A stretch of 64,000 bases of DNA, from the NCBI GenBank assembly GCA_030685235.1, contig MU839116.1, positions 124,001 through 188,000 on the forward strand, given 5' to 3'. Position 1 is the first letter of the stretch. The number at the start of each line of letters is the position of its first letter. Of the stretch, positions 47,155-58,710 are shown piece by piece. Source of the DNA: Copromyces sp. CBS 386.78. Lineage: Eukaryota; Ascomycota; Sordariomycetes; Sordariales; Sordariaceae. Both the position numbers and the translations under genes were made by a program. The notes beneath the pieces were generated by a model. The model saw nothing but the letters and a program-made list of their open reading frames with translations. It did no database searches and was not told where the DNA came from.

Positions 47155-47921
47155 CTTGTCGGATTGGATTATATGTATGTGTGTTGTTGGTGGTTGGTTG
47201 GGTATGGTTGTTGGTTGGTGGGGGTATCAAACCGGAATTAAGAATTGGAGAATATTGTCACAAACAAACACCGACTGCAGTAAAGAAAAAACAGTTTTAC
47301 TGGGTTGGGGCGTCAAGGTAATTGGTATCGTGATGGGGGTGATCGCGAACGGATTCTTCAACGCAGATTTTACTGGGTACATCAAACTGACCCAGTCAAT
47401 CAGAGCAGAGCGGCGCGACCAAAAATTTGTAGGCCAATTGTAAAGCCGTTCCGCCGGGCTCTGGATTTTGGTGCGATAAGGAATTCGTCTCTCCGATAAG
47501 CTTGTGATAAGAAATGTCTGGACATCAAATTGCTTGGCGTCCACCTTTTGCTCGGTGGGGTACTCCAGTCTTTGTCTGGCAGGGATTTGTGCTTGAGGTT
47601 GAAGGTTGCTTGCCTGCCCCACTAAATTTCTAGAGCTTGTGATACCTCAAAGCGCACTCTCAGCAATCCATTGACTCACATTGACAATTCATTGAAGTCC
47701 ACAATCGCAAGCGAGTTTGGTCCCGTTCTGGAAGCTATTGTTGGAGACCTTTTTGCGACCAGCAGCCTTGTCATTCCCCGCTCATATCGATATTATCGAA
47801 TTCGTAAACATCACAGCCTCGAGCAGGGAACACTCGCATTCTCACTTCGACATCCCATCCACAAATCTCATTATCCGAGCCCCATCTCTCAGTAATATAC
47901 AGAGACACACATAAGCTCACC
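47155..47921. promoter_or_regulatory. Divergent promoter region, nhp2/gcd7
   Basis: These 767 bases separate two start codons facing apart. Both genes serve ribosome production or translation, so shared control is plausible, but I see no named element. Confidence 0.4.
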
Positions 47922-49291
47922 ATGGCGCCGTCGCAAACGAGCTATGCCCCTACGCTGGGCAAGCTCCTCAAGTCTCTCAACTCCCAGCCCTTGGAGGCTT
48001 CTATTGAGTCCCTCGTCTAGTACGCTGTTGTCCATTTCATATCCATCTTTCCACATTGCATGTACACATTAGGTCCTAACATGATTGGGCAGCCTCCTAA
48101 AACGTCGCCAAGTCAAGGGTGAGGATATCGCCAATGCCATCGCCCATATGCTGCTCCAGGTCGTCGCCAAGTCCAAGTGGCAGAGCGTCGACCAGCTGCT
48201 CGCAAAGGTCTCCAACACTGGCCTCAGACTCGCCCAAGCCGCCCCTAGCGAGCAAGTCATCGGCAATGTCGTCCGCCGAGTAATGGGTCTCATTCGTGAT
48301 GAGGCTTCCGAGGACAGAAACGCCGACGAGATGGCCGACTCAGTATCCGACCTCTCCCAGCTTCCCACAACGCCCACTATGCCCTCGAGGCCAGGCCCCA
48401 CGCCTCTCCGCGCCGCGACTCTCCCCATGTCCAGGTCCATGTTCAACCTTCTCTGCGTCTCCGAGACCGTTTCATCACCAGGCACCGGCGCATCCACCCC
48501 CATGTCCCAGGGCGCATCTGCCAACATGCATGCCCTACGGTCCGAAGTTATCGATGGCATCGAAGAGATTATGGACGAGATCAGCCAGGCGGACGACCAG
48601 ATTGCCGGTTTCGCCGACATCCAGATTCACCCCGGCGACTACGTGCTCGCCTACTTGCCCTCCCCAACAGTCGAGCGGTTCCTTATCAAGGCCGCAGCAA
48701 AGAGGAGGTTTACCGTCTTCCTCGCCAGCGGCGACCGTCAAGAACCCGGCGAGGTGCCCCACGCTGCCCTGTGTAAGAAGCTCAACGGTCTCGGCGTCAA
48801 CACAATCAGCCTGGCTAGCAACGGCCTGATGGCCTACATGCCGAGGGTAAACAAGGTTGTTATCGGCGCCAAGGCCGTATATGCGAACGGCGGTGTTTCC
48901 ACAGAGAGCGGGTGCAGCATCGCTGCTAGGGCGGCGCGGGAGTACTCCAAGCCCGTTATTGTCCTAAGCGGTGTCTACAAGTTCTGTCCCGCAGACCCGT
49001 CGGATGATGTGACCGAGTTCGAGCGGGGAGCTTCTTCGGCGTTTGTCGACTACGCCGACGGTGAGGCGGTGGATGCCCTCGAGGTAGAAAACATCGTGGC
49101 CGAGTACCTGCCACCTCAATATGTTGACGTCTACCTAACAAACCTGTAAGCCCTGAACCAGAAATCCTCATCATCGCAAAGCAGAAAACTAACAATTTCC
49201 CAGTGGTCCTCAAACGCGAGACCATCTTGCCACCATCATGGCCGACCATTACAAGTCCGAAGATATGGGCTTGTCTTTGCATCTACCTTAG
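47922..49291 (+). CDS. gcd7: Translation initiation factor eIF2B subunit beta (Gcd7)
   Basis: Three exons, 47922-48019, 48093-49145 and 49204-49291, encode 412 residues. The start MAPSQTSYAPTLGKLLKSLN is followed by the helical N-domain (LLKRRQVKGEDIANAIAHML, SEQVIGNVVRRVMGLIRDEA), a disordered Ser/Pro insert, and the Rossmann-like domain of eIF2B alpha/beta/delta: DYVLAYLPSPTVERFLIKAA, RFTVFLASGDRQEPGEVPHA, YMPRVNKVVIGAKAVYANGG and AAREYSKPVIVLSGVYKFCP. The NGG motif, GCSIAARAAREYSKPV and the TNLGPQTRDHL end are diagnostic of the beta subunit. Role: regulatory subunit of the guanine nucleotide exchange factor for eIF2, the target of Gcn4/CPC-1-type starvation control. The introns are 73 and 58 bp. 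Confidence 0.96.
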
Positions 49292-50240
49292 AAGCGGTAG
49301 ATACCAAAAAAAAAAAAAAAAAAAAAAAAGTCGATAGTAATGTACCAACTTGCCGGTCCAATGAAACATGCCTTTCAATTCTTGTTTCGACTATCTCTAC
49401 TCAAAGTTTGCCGCCTAAGCTCCGTTCCGAGCTCCGTCCCCGACGATACAAAACCATGCGCTGCATAACGGCACTTGCAGAGTCATATATGTAATTCAAA
49501 AACTCGTCTCGACAGTCTCTGCTTAAAGGTAGCCGCCCCCAGCGCCGTCTCCGATAATACAAACCGTGCGCTGCATATATGCCAACTGAAGAACTACATA
49601 TATGTGCCCTCGGAAAAAGCGCCTGTCCGGTACTATGGTGTATATACCGGTAGTTGAAAGCCACATTATGTCCGGGTGGGACATGCTGGTCCAGAACTCC
49701 GATATCAGCAGCCAGCTCCACGATGTTGCATGTCCGATCTCGACATCATGCGAACTCACCTCGCTCATCCGCTTTCATGGTCGGTAAACCTTGAACGGAC
49801 GTGGCTAGCTATGATAATGGGGGCAATGCGCGCAGTTGTTCCCTTGCTCTGCTGTCATCGGACTTCAGAATCTTGATGGCCATGCTGAGCATCGCATGAT
49901 GATGTATATGTAGGCAGGATTCGGAGTCTTGACGAGCAACGCGAATATCATCACGCATGCATAATATTTTATTATTTTATTCTTCGAACTTGGAATCTTT
50001 TCGCATACTTAATCTCGTCCACCCATCTTCTTCCTTCAGTTAAAATTTCCCCTTCTTACCTTTATTCGCAGTTAGGCCTTCGTTCCCATCGTCATCAATC
50101 ACAGCATAAGTTGATCCATCAACAACTGCTCTTCATCATCTGAGCATCTTTCGGATACTTACACCTGTCCATCAACTTGGTTTTCTCTCTCTCGAGAATC
50201 ACTATTTATCTTCGAGACCATCGTCCTTCATACCATTCCT
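49292..50240. other. Intergenic region with A24 run and diverged direct repeat
   Basis: An uninterrupted run of 24 A occupies 49306-49329, only 15 bases after the gcd7 stop. The direct repeat at 49382-49608 is listed separately. Further on the DNA is AT-rich (49960-50000) with no ORF of note. Confidence 0.5.
49382..49608. repeat. Diverged tandem direct repeat, two copies of about 110 bp
   Basis: Copy 1 (about 49382-49498) and copy 2 (about 49501-49608) share in order: tcgac.atctct.ct.aaag.t (gapped), gccgcc, gctccgt-like segments, cg.taatac/cgatacaaa, ccatgcgctgcata / ccgtgcgctgcata, and catatatgt. They differ by scattered substitutions and a gap of about six bases. No coding potential is evident. 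Confidence 0.65.
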
Positions 50241-50249
50241 GTGACTGCT

Positions 50250-50965
50250 TGGCTCTATACTCTCACGATCTTCACATCCACTCCTACAGTCTACACTAAC
50301 GTCCACATACCCACGTTTTACACTCCACGGTTCAACATTCCAGACATACACACCCACGATCGACAAACCCACGATATATACACCCACCATCCGTACACCC
50401 AAGGTATACCTACCAAAAGTCTATATTCACTTATACGGTCGACGTTCATACGGACAAGACCACCACGATATCCACATCCACGGGCTGGACGCTCACGAAA
50501 TAGACACCCACTTCATACACAACGACGACCCATCCAACCATCATCTATACACCCAAGGCCAAGATACTGACGGTCTAAAACCTGCGATCCATACTCCCAC
50601 TGTCCACAGGGCCTATACACCCGTAGTCTGTACACCCACGCTTCAACATACCGACGGTCTGAAAACCCACGATCCATACTTTCACTGCCTGTACGGTATA
50701 AACAGTCATAGTCTGTACACCAAGGTCTACATACTGACGGTCGACAAAACCGCCATCTATACTCTCACGATCTATAGGGTATATACTCTCAAAGTCTGTA
50801 CATCTAAGGTCTGCGGACCCAAGACCTATACTTTCACGGCCTACACTCTCACGGTCTCAACTCCCACGTTTTTTTACACCCACGATCTAGACTGCCACAG
50901 TCTGTCTGTACACCCAAGGTCTAAGTCCCTACGATCTCTCCTCCGACGGCCCACAAACCCACGAC
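50250..50965. repeat. Degenerate 15-bp minisatellite (about 45 units)
   Basis: The sequence parses into units close to ACACCCACGGTCTAC, for example acacccacgatcgac, acacccgtagtctgt, atactgacggtcgac, actctcacgatctat and actttcacggcctac. Most units keep the 15-bp period, with occasional 14-, 16- or 24-bp spacers. In one frame the unit reads Thr-Pro-Thr-Val-Tyr, but many units carry stops (ggtctaa, ggtctga), so the array is not coding now. It ends about 100 bases before the start codon of the acidic orphan gene and therefore probably lies in its promoter or leader. Confidence 0.75.
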
Positions 50966-51072
50966 CACTGTCCACACACCTTGATCCGTTGCCATCCCGA
51001 AGGATTACTTCCTACCTTTCTCATACATTCAACAACCAATCATCATATTTCGAACAGTCAACCACCATCACG

Positions 51073-53352
51073 ATGTCTTCCTCCCATAACAGCAACCCTC
51101 TCGTCATCGCCTTAGGTTATTCCTCGCGGGGAACAACCGCAACGACCGCGGCTAAGGCGGCTAGTTCTAGCAGCGTGGCAGAGGATAGCCTTCGCAAATT
51201 TTTGGAGACCCTAACAGCTATTCATTGCCTCTACCTCATATCAGCCTCCATTACTCATCCCGCCGTCGCTTCCTCGAGTTCCTTCTCGTATCATGGAATC
51301 AACTCAACTACCGACGGGGCCACGGCGGCAACTACTACTCCGGCCGCAGCAGCAGACAATGCGGCTAGTTCTGGTAGCAGTGTGGTAACGACTTATCGCC
51401 ACGAAGTTTGGGAGACTCTCCAGGAAATCCTACAAATCATCGATGACGTGCCAGACGCCTCAGACGAGGCCCAGGCCCAGGGGCAGGAACAAGAACAAGT
51501 TATCGCCGAGGAGGAGGAGGATGAGGAGGAGGATGATGAGGAGGATGATGAGGAGGAGGAGGAGGAGGTGAAGGAGGCGGAGGAGGTGGAGGAGGTGGAG
51601 GAGGTGGAGGAGGTGGAGGAGGTGGAGGAGGTGGAGGAGGAGGAGAAGGAGGAGGATGATGAGGAGGAGGAGGAGAAGGAGGAGGAGGTCAACCACCAAG
51701 GCCCCTCCTCCCAGGACGTGAGGCAGACGCGCATTGCGTTTATTCGGCAGAGGACCCAAGAACGCGAGGCGGTACGTGAAGAAGTTCTCGCAAGGGTCCA
51801 TCAAGCCGTCATCCAAAATCAGGCACACGTTACGTGGGGTCGGCAATGGGTTCAGGAACGACAGCAAGAGCGAGAGGAGCGTGAACAGCGAGGGGAGCGT
51901 GAACAGCGAGGGCGAGAGGCCCGTGAGCAGCGAGAGCGAAAGGATAAGAGAAAGAGGAGGGCGGAGGAAGAGGGAATGAGGATGCTTGAGGAAATTGAGC
52001 ATGAAGCCCAGGAGAGGGAGAAGGAGAAATTAAAGGAGGAGTTGGCGGAGGAATGTCGCAGGTGGTTGGCGGTCCAGCTCGCAAGGATGGAGGAGGAGCA
52101 GCGGCAGCAGCAGGCGGAGAATTTGGGAGAGGCGCAAAACGACGAGGACCTTGACAATGAAGAGGATGACGACGAGGATGGTGATGAGGATGATGAGGAT
52201 TCCGAGGAAGGAGAGGATGATGAAGACGACGATGGTGAGGAGGAAGAGGAGGATACCGAGGAAGACCGTGGCGAAGGGGAAGACCCTGCAATCGTGGAAG
52301 CCACCAGACGTGGCGAGTTCACAGTTACTGCTCACTTCGATCAAGACTCGGACCTTGACGCAGATGATGAGGAAGAAGATGATGACGAGGGAGAGGATGA
52401 CGACGAGGAAGAGGATGGCGAAGACGAAGAAGATGACGAAGACGAAGAGGATGACGAAGACGAAGAGGATGACGAAGAGGAAGAGGAAGAGGAAGAGGAT
52501 AGCGAAGAGGATGGCGAAGAGGAAGAAGATGACGAAGACGAGCTCTCCGACGGGGAGTATGAGCTCCTCGAAGCCCAGGATGACCTCACCGAGAGACTGG
52601 AAGTCCAAAGATGGATATTGAACAGCGTTGAGACGGAGCTTCGTGACGACCTGTTTGACCACATACGAGCGGCTCATCGTTCCAGGCAAGTCCGGCGTTA
52701 CCTGGCACCAGCAGTGATAGGAAGCGCTGTAGAGGCCAGTATAAATGAGGTAATGGCAAGGGTGTCGGATACGGAATACATGGAAGGAATATGGAGTTAC
52801 CGTACTGCTCTCCGCGCTGAGCTAATACAGGCTCAGCGTGCCATGGCAGCCAGGCGGCGTCAACGTCTCGAGTCGGAAAGGGAAATGAGGGAAGCAAGGG
52901 CAAGAATGCTCTCGGCACTATTGTCGTTGCCATCACCACCGCCACCGTCGCCATCAGCAGCAGGAACACACTTACCGTCAAGGGTCCGACGGGAGCAACT
53001 TCACTCCGATCTTCAACATGATCCTTACTTCCAACTTCTTCAACAGCAATTTCACTCCCAACAGCAACAACGTCACCCCCTACCTCAACCACTTTATCAA
53101 CCTCCTCAACCCCATCAACATCACCCTCAACCTCAACAGCATCACGCTCGACTTCAACAACATCACTCCCAGCCTCACCAACCTCACCAACCTCAACGAC
53201 CCCTGGAACAGCACAACAACAACAACCACAACCAAAACCAGAACCAAACCGACAACCAACCGCAGCGCCCAGCAAACGTGAGGGGACAGCTCCTTGACGG
53301 ATTATGGTTCGCGTCGGAGGCTGATTTCGACCATTTCAGGTTTCGACGGTAG
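51073..53352 (+). CDS. Large acidic low-complexity orphan protein
   Basis: A single exon encodes 759 residues from the ATG at 51073 (ATCACGATGTCTTCC context). Order: a Ser/Thr/Ala-rich N-terminus with a possible amphipathic segment (LRKFLETLTAIHCLYLISAS), then TTYRHEVWETLQEILQIIDD. A first acidic block at about 146-206 contains an EEV tandem encoded by a 9-bp repeat. An Arg/Glu/Gln coiled-coil-like stretch follows (about 220-355, RQQEREEREQRGEREQRG), then a second acidic block at about 356-493. A more complex helical segment comes next (LLEAQDDLTERLEVQRWILN, EVMARVSDTEYMEGIWSYRT), then a Gln/His/Pro/Asn-rich tail and the end LLDGLWFASEADFDHFRFRR. No domain is recognised. An acidic chaperone-like or chromatin role would be a guess from composition only. 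Confidence 0.75.
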   Translation: MSSSHNSNPLVIALGYSSRGTTATTAAKAASSSSVAEDSLRKFLETLTAIHCLYLISASITHPAVASSSSFSYHGINSTTDGATAATTTPAAAADNAASSGSSVVTTYRHEVWETLQEILQIIDDVPDASDEAQAQGQEQEQVIAEEEEDEEEDDEEDDEEEEEEVKEAEEVEEVEEVEEVEEVEEVEEEEKEEDDEEEEEKEEEVNHQGPSSQDVRQTRIAFIRQRTQEREAVREEVLARVHQAVIQNQAHVTWGRQWVQERQQEREEREQRGEREQRGREAREQRERKDKRKRRAEEEGMRMLEEIEHEAQEREKEKLKEELAEECRRWLAVQLARMEEEQRQQQAENLGEAQNDEDLDNEEDDDEDGDEDDEDSEEGEDDEDDDGEEEEEDTEEDRGEGEDPAIVEATRRGEFTVTAHFDQDSDLDADDEEEDDDEGEDDDEEEDGEDEEDDEDEEDDEDEEDDEEEEEEEEDSEEDGEEEEDDEDELSDGEYELLEAQDDLTERLEVQRWILNSVETELRDDLFDHIRAAHRSRQVRRYLAPAVIGSAVEASINEVMARVSDTEYMEGIWSYRTALRAELIQAQRAMAARRRQRLESEREMREARARMLSALLSLPSPPPPSPSAAGTHLPSRVRREQLHSDLQHDPYFQLLQQQFHSQQQQRHPLPQPLYQPPQPHQHHPQPQQHHARLQQHHSQPHQPHQPQRPLEQHNNNNHNQNQNQTDNQPQRPANVRGQLLDGLWFASEADFDHFRFRR

Positions 53353-54303
53353 TGGGAGTGTGAGTGTGAATGCGAGTGAGAGAAGGGAACAGCAAGATGG
53401 AAATGGAAATGGATAAGGAAAAGGATAAGGAACGGGGAGAAGATTTGATACTGAGGGTATATATGATCTGATATAAGGGGGTATGAAAATGGATAACAAT
53501 TGTGGAATTTAATGGAAAGAGGGAATGGAGGAAATGATTTGGTTTTGGCTTGGCTATATATACACTTGGATTTGGACTTGGACTTGGTTATGACAAGGAA
53601 ATATATTTGGTGTTGGTTTTACTTTTGATTTGTGTTTCGACAAGATCTTGATGACAACCCTCCATAGCGAGGGAATTTTATCAATTATATAACAGAAACG
53701 TACCTTGACTATTGTTTGCTAAGTTATGGCTTCTGTATGAAAATAAATGCGATATTCGAGAGAGAGAGAAAGTCTTACCTTTTATTATATCTGCCCCGAG
53801 GCTCCTTGACCATGGAGTGTCTTGCGTTCTCGGACATCTGTTCCCATCAAAGAACAACATTTATGATAGAGCTCTCAACAACGTTCACCATCACCAGAAG
53901 TTTCATACGGAATAGTGTAAAGAGCACATTGTTGTATATTGGTATCATACTAACTGAAGATCAACAAGTCATAGCCAACCACAACCGTGCAACTGGTTAC
54001 AAAGATCAAAGAATGAAGGACAACGTGAAACCATGGTCGAAACGCATAAAGTCGTATCTAAAGTATCAAATCAAAATCATAACCAAAGATGAATGAGCCA
54101 GGTAAGAAAGGAAGGAAAGAACATAGTAAGCGTAGGAAAAAGGTCATTAATCATCATCAGTCATCAATCCCACCCATATCCAAACCATCGTCCATCGTCG
54201 TTCGTCCATCCATCACCGTACCATCCATCATCGCCGTATCATAACTCATCCCTCATCACCACCAGCATCACCCAACCAAACCCCACTCACTCGCTTATCA
54301 ATC
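53353..54303. other. Intergenic region between convergent orphan and DUF3824 genes
   Basis: The region has simple-sequence patches (ggatttggacttggacttgg near 53568-53587; gagagagag near 53758) and no gene signal. Confidence 0.5.
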
Positions 54304-57300
54304 TCAAACCCCCAACCTCGCCATCCCCCTCCTGCTCCTGCTCTTGCTCTTCGGCTTCGCAACCTCCGAATCTCCACCACCCTCCATCAACCGTCCACTC
54401 AACAACCCCATAACCAACCCCGTCCAGCTCCCCTTGCCCTCCAGTACACCCTCCACTTTCCTCACTATCCTCTCCACAGCCTCCGCGTCCGTGCCCGAAA
54501 CCCCCCACTGTCCAGTCCCAGCTATCTGTTTGAGTCCGTTCCCGTGGTTATCATGATAAACAAATTCCCCGGAGCGGGAGTAGGGCTTGCTTCGCTCTCG
54601 GCGGTCCACAGGACGACCATCTTTATCAAACCTATCAGGTAAGATCTCGAGGGTGGAGTCGGAGTCGCTATCCTCATGATGGCGTTTGGTGGAAGGGGAC
54701 CGATCCCGATCCCGACGAGAAGACTCAGCGACAGGCGCAGGAGCAGACCGATACTTGGCAGGCACCAAAGCGTTCAACTCCCTGTCCAGCCGATCTTCAA
54801 AGTCGGAGACGTCCGAGTTATCGGAAGCATCAGGATCGGCGCCGGAAATCCGCTTGGCGGCTTCTTTGGCCATTTGCTCTTCGTGGTGGCGCTGGAGGGT
54901 TTGTGAGGATTTGGGCGAGAGGGGGATGAAGGTTACTGATTTGTGGGCCGGAGTTTGGTTGTTGTTGTCTTTGGGGGCGGATGATGAGGGAGAAGAAGGG
55001 GAGTCGGTTTCGGATGCAGAAGAAGAAGAAGAAGAGGAGTCGGTGGGTGTGGGTGGCTGGAGAGCAATTGTTGGACTTCTTAGACCATCTGTGAGAAAGG
55101 TTTTGTTAGTATCGCTGTTGCAACGTTGTGGTAGTTTGGACTGAATGGGTGAGAAAGGAAGGGAAAGGGGGCAGACGGAAGGGAAGAGGCAGCACAAAAC
55201 AAGCAAGTGACCGAAAACAATAGCCAAGGAGAAATCAACTAAGAAAACGCACCCTTCTCTCTTTCTCTCGTACCACTGCCACTGCCACTACCGGCATCGA
55301 CGCCGACAGCGCCAACGACACCTCTCGACCGCCTAGGCCTTGACCTAGACATATGCATCGAGTGGCGGCGGCGTTCCTCCCTCTCTTCATCACCCATACC
55401 CATCATATCTCTGCTAGATCTGGGAGATGATCGTATACTCACATCTTCAGGACGGTTACGGTTACGGTTGTTTCCTCCATTCCCTCCGCTTCCTCCCATC
55501 ACCGACTGCGACTGCGACTGCGAAAGATGCGACGGCGCACCAACCATCAATGAAGCCGGTACCCCTTGGGGAGCCCTCAGTGCTGGGGGTACGTCTTGCG
55601 GGGAAGGAACTACTCCCCGGCCCTGGGGAGCAGATGCGAGAGGTGGTGGTGGTGCTGCTGTAGCCGCAGCTGACGACCCGGGGACTAGTACCGGCGGTAC
55701 TTCGGGACCCGGCGCGCCCGGAGGAGGTGGGGGGTAGGAAATAACGTAGTCTTTGGGGTTGTAGGGTTGGTATTGCTGGTACTGCTGTTGCTGAGCTGGT
55801 TGCTGAACTGGTGCCGGCTCAGGCATCGGCATCGCCTCCGGCCCCATCGGGTATGGCGTTTGGAACTGATTCGGGTCGGTGAAGGTCATGTTGGGGAGTT
55901 GAGTAAACCCATTTGATGAACGATGTGATTGTAGCTGCGGTGGTGGTGATGCTTGTGCCGGATGTGGTGATGTAGCTGTTGGAACAGAAGCAACAACAGC
56001 AGGGGCGACAGCCGGAGGAGTTGGAGGTACCGGGGGATATCCGCCTGACGCGCGAGGAGGCGAGGCCGGCCGCCGCTGCTGCTTGTAGAAAGGATCAGTG
56101 GGAGCGGACTGTTCCTCGTAGCCTGTTTTGTTCTCATTAGTATGAATGACTCCAGTCGAGTCTAGTCTCACAGAAAGGTAGATAGAAAAATCATCACTCA
56201 CGTCGACGTTCCCGTTCCCTCTCGCGTTGTCTTTCCATCCTCTCCCTATCGCTATCCCTACTATTTCTCCTTTCCGCGAAGCCGATGTCCCTCTCTTCCC
56301 TCTCGATCTCCTTATCCCTTCCTTTCTCTCTTTCTCTCTCCCTCTCCCTCTCTTTCTCTTTGTTGTCCTTTTTATCCTGTTTATCACCCAACTTCTTAAT
56401 CCCCATGGCCGCCGCTCCCGCCGCCGCGGCGCCAGCAGCCAACCTTCCCAACCGACTTTTACTCCTGGCCGGCTTGTCCTTCTTCTCCGGACTCCTACTA
56501 GCCCTCCTCTCGCTCCTGTCGCTCTCCCTTTCTCTTTCCCGGTCTCTACTCTTCGCCCTCTGTCTTCTCCTCCTCTCCTCTTCACTATCCTCACTATCCG
56601 AGTAATAACCAACTTCCTCCTCTTCCTCTCTAGGTCTCGGTACTAGCAACGCACCACCTCGCTCTTCATCCCGTTCCCTCTCCCTTTCTCTCCTCCTCGT
56701 ACTCCTCTCTCTCTGGCGGCGTTCCCTCTCCCTCTCTTTCTCCCTCTGCTCCTCCGCCGCCGACTCATACCCCGTGAAACTCCCGTTATCATCGTAGTCT
56801 TCGACAGCAGATAGTAACTGCGGCGTTGGTGGTGGTTCCTTATCGCGTCTATTTTGTCTTTCGTTATGCTTCACCGCAGCCGTAGCCGCAGCAGCAGCAA
56901 CCGCCGCTGCTCCAGCCGTAGCAAGCGCTGCCTTTTTCTTGTTGCTCTTGCTATGCGACTGCTGTTGTCGTTCATCTCTGCGAGAATCAACGGGCACGGG
57001 GTTCGTTCCGTACTCAACCAAACCTAAGGATTCAGGATCATCAGCGACGGTCCTATCGGATTGGGCATGGTTATTCTTGGAATGGGAGGAAGAGGGTAAT
57101 GCGGACCGATGTTGGCTTCTGCTCCTGCTTCTGCTGTGCGAGCGGTAATCGCGGTCGCGAGCATATCCGTCGTCGTCATAAAACTCACGGTCACGGGAGT
57201 CGTGGGCGTCGGGGGCGTGTCTCGAGCGCGACCGCTCCTTCTTCTCCTTGTGCTTGTCGTACGCCTTCTTGGCCAGTCCAGCGGCTACTCCAGCGGCCAC

Positions 57301-58710
57301 GATCTCGGCTCCGGTCTTCAGCTTGGAGTGGTGATGTCCGCTGCGGTCGCTGCTGGAGCTGCGGCTGCGGCTACGAGAACCATGGCGGGATTTGCTCCGC
57401 TTGTGGCGGATGTGCTGCACGACACCGACAGCGGCGGCGGTGCCGAGGGCCGCCTTGGCTACGGAACCAGCGCGAGACTTGGACCGCTTGCGGCTGGGCG
57501 AGCGGGAGTAGTAGTCGCTCTCGCTGTAGCGACGGGGAGCACGACCGCGCTCGGCTTCCTCCTTCTCGATCTTCTTGGACTCGTAGTACTTGGCGGCACC
57601 AGCGGCAGCCAGAGCAACAGCGGCGATGCCCAAGCCGGTCTTGAGGCGGGAGTGCGAGCGGGAGCGGGAGCGAGAGCGACGGTCATGCTCGTCATCGGAC
57701 TCATGGCGCTCCTTGTAGGCGCTGTGGGCGCGGCGGACGGCTTCGGTGCCCAGAGCGCCCAGAGCGGCGCCGGCGACGATCTTGCGCCCCTTGTGCTTGT
57801 CTACCTCACCTTCCTTGTTGCGCCGCGAGGCGATCAGGGCGGAGACGCCGGCGCCGGCGAGGGCGCCCTCGGCGATGTGACGCTTGCGGTGGGGGCTGCC
57901 GGAGGAGGAGCGGCTACGGCTGCGACGCTCGTCGCGGCGGGAAACACGGGCGGCGCCGGCGTAGTGTTCCTCGTCTTCGTGGCGGTGGTGAGAGCGCGAG
58001 TGGGAGTGGTGGCCGTCAGCAGTACGGTGGCGGCTGTGGCTGTGATGGTGGCCGTCGTCGAGGTGCTCGACGATGTACTCCTCCTCGGTCTTCTCGACAA
58101 CGTAGGGAGCAAAGTCATCACGGCGCTCACGGAGGACCACAGTAGGAGGAGCGGCTTCCTCGAGAATGATCCTCTGCTCGGCGGGGCGTTGGCGGATGAC
58201 GATGGGCTGTGGGTGTGGTGCAGGCTCGTAGTATTCGGTTTCCTTGCGGTAGATCTCGACATCGGCGCCATGGTCGTGGTCAACGTGTTCGCGGATGCGG
58301 CGCTCCAGAATGACTTCAGAGCCGTCCTCGCGGCGCTCTACCTTTCTCTCCACGCGCACCTCGGCATCCCTCTCGGCATCGTAGTAGGAATGGCGCTCCC
58401 ATCCGTCGTTGTCCCTGTGTCGGCTGGAGTCGTGGCGATAGTGGCGGTCGTCATCGTCGCGGGGATAGAGACGGTCATCTATGCTGCGATCCAGGACAAG
58501 CTCGCCGCCGGTGGAACGACCGTAGAAGCGGCCGTCTAGACGGGCACTCTGGCGGTCATCGTCGATGACGTCAATCTCGCGCTCATAGACTCTGTCGCGG
58601 CTGTGGCTCGGCGCCTGCTTGTAACGGCGGGTGGTTGTCCTTCTGTAGCCCTCGTCGCCTGAGGGGGAGGAATCCCGGGAGTACCGGGATTCGCGGTAGA
58701 CCTGGGCCAT
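54304..58710 (-). CDS. Large RS-rich DUF3824-family protein
   Basis: Three exons, 58710-56202, 56122-55253 and 55088-54304, encode 1387 residues from MAQVYRESRYSRDSSPSGDE. Donors are GTGAGT and GTGCGT, and both branch sites are good (TACTAAT, ATACTAAC). The N-terminal 280 residues are charged (RVERKVERREDGSEVILERR). Residues about 290-760 alternate Arg/Ser/His-rich linkers with seven Ala/Gly-rich hydrophobic segments, such as IAEGALAGAGVSALIASRR, KTGLGIAAVALAAAGAAKYY and KTGAEIVAAGVAAGLAKKAY. This pattern is annotated as DUF3824 in fungi. The second exon is Pro/Gln-rich (PQLQSHRSSNGFTQLPNMTF, NPKDYVISYPPPPPGAPGPE). The third has an acidic-basic region and a more ordered end (FVYHDNHGNGLKQIAGTGQW). 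Function is unknown; glycine-zipper-like segments suggest membrane association or self-assembly (inference). Confidence 0.85.

Noticed and set aside
57109..58539. 476-codon plus-strand ORF
   Set aside because: It is the antisense shadow of the RS/Ala-rich DUF3824 gene. Its Val/Ala/Gly composition is what the complement of that sequence gives.
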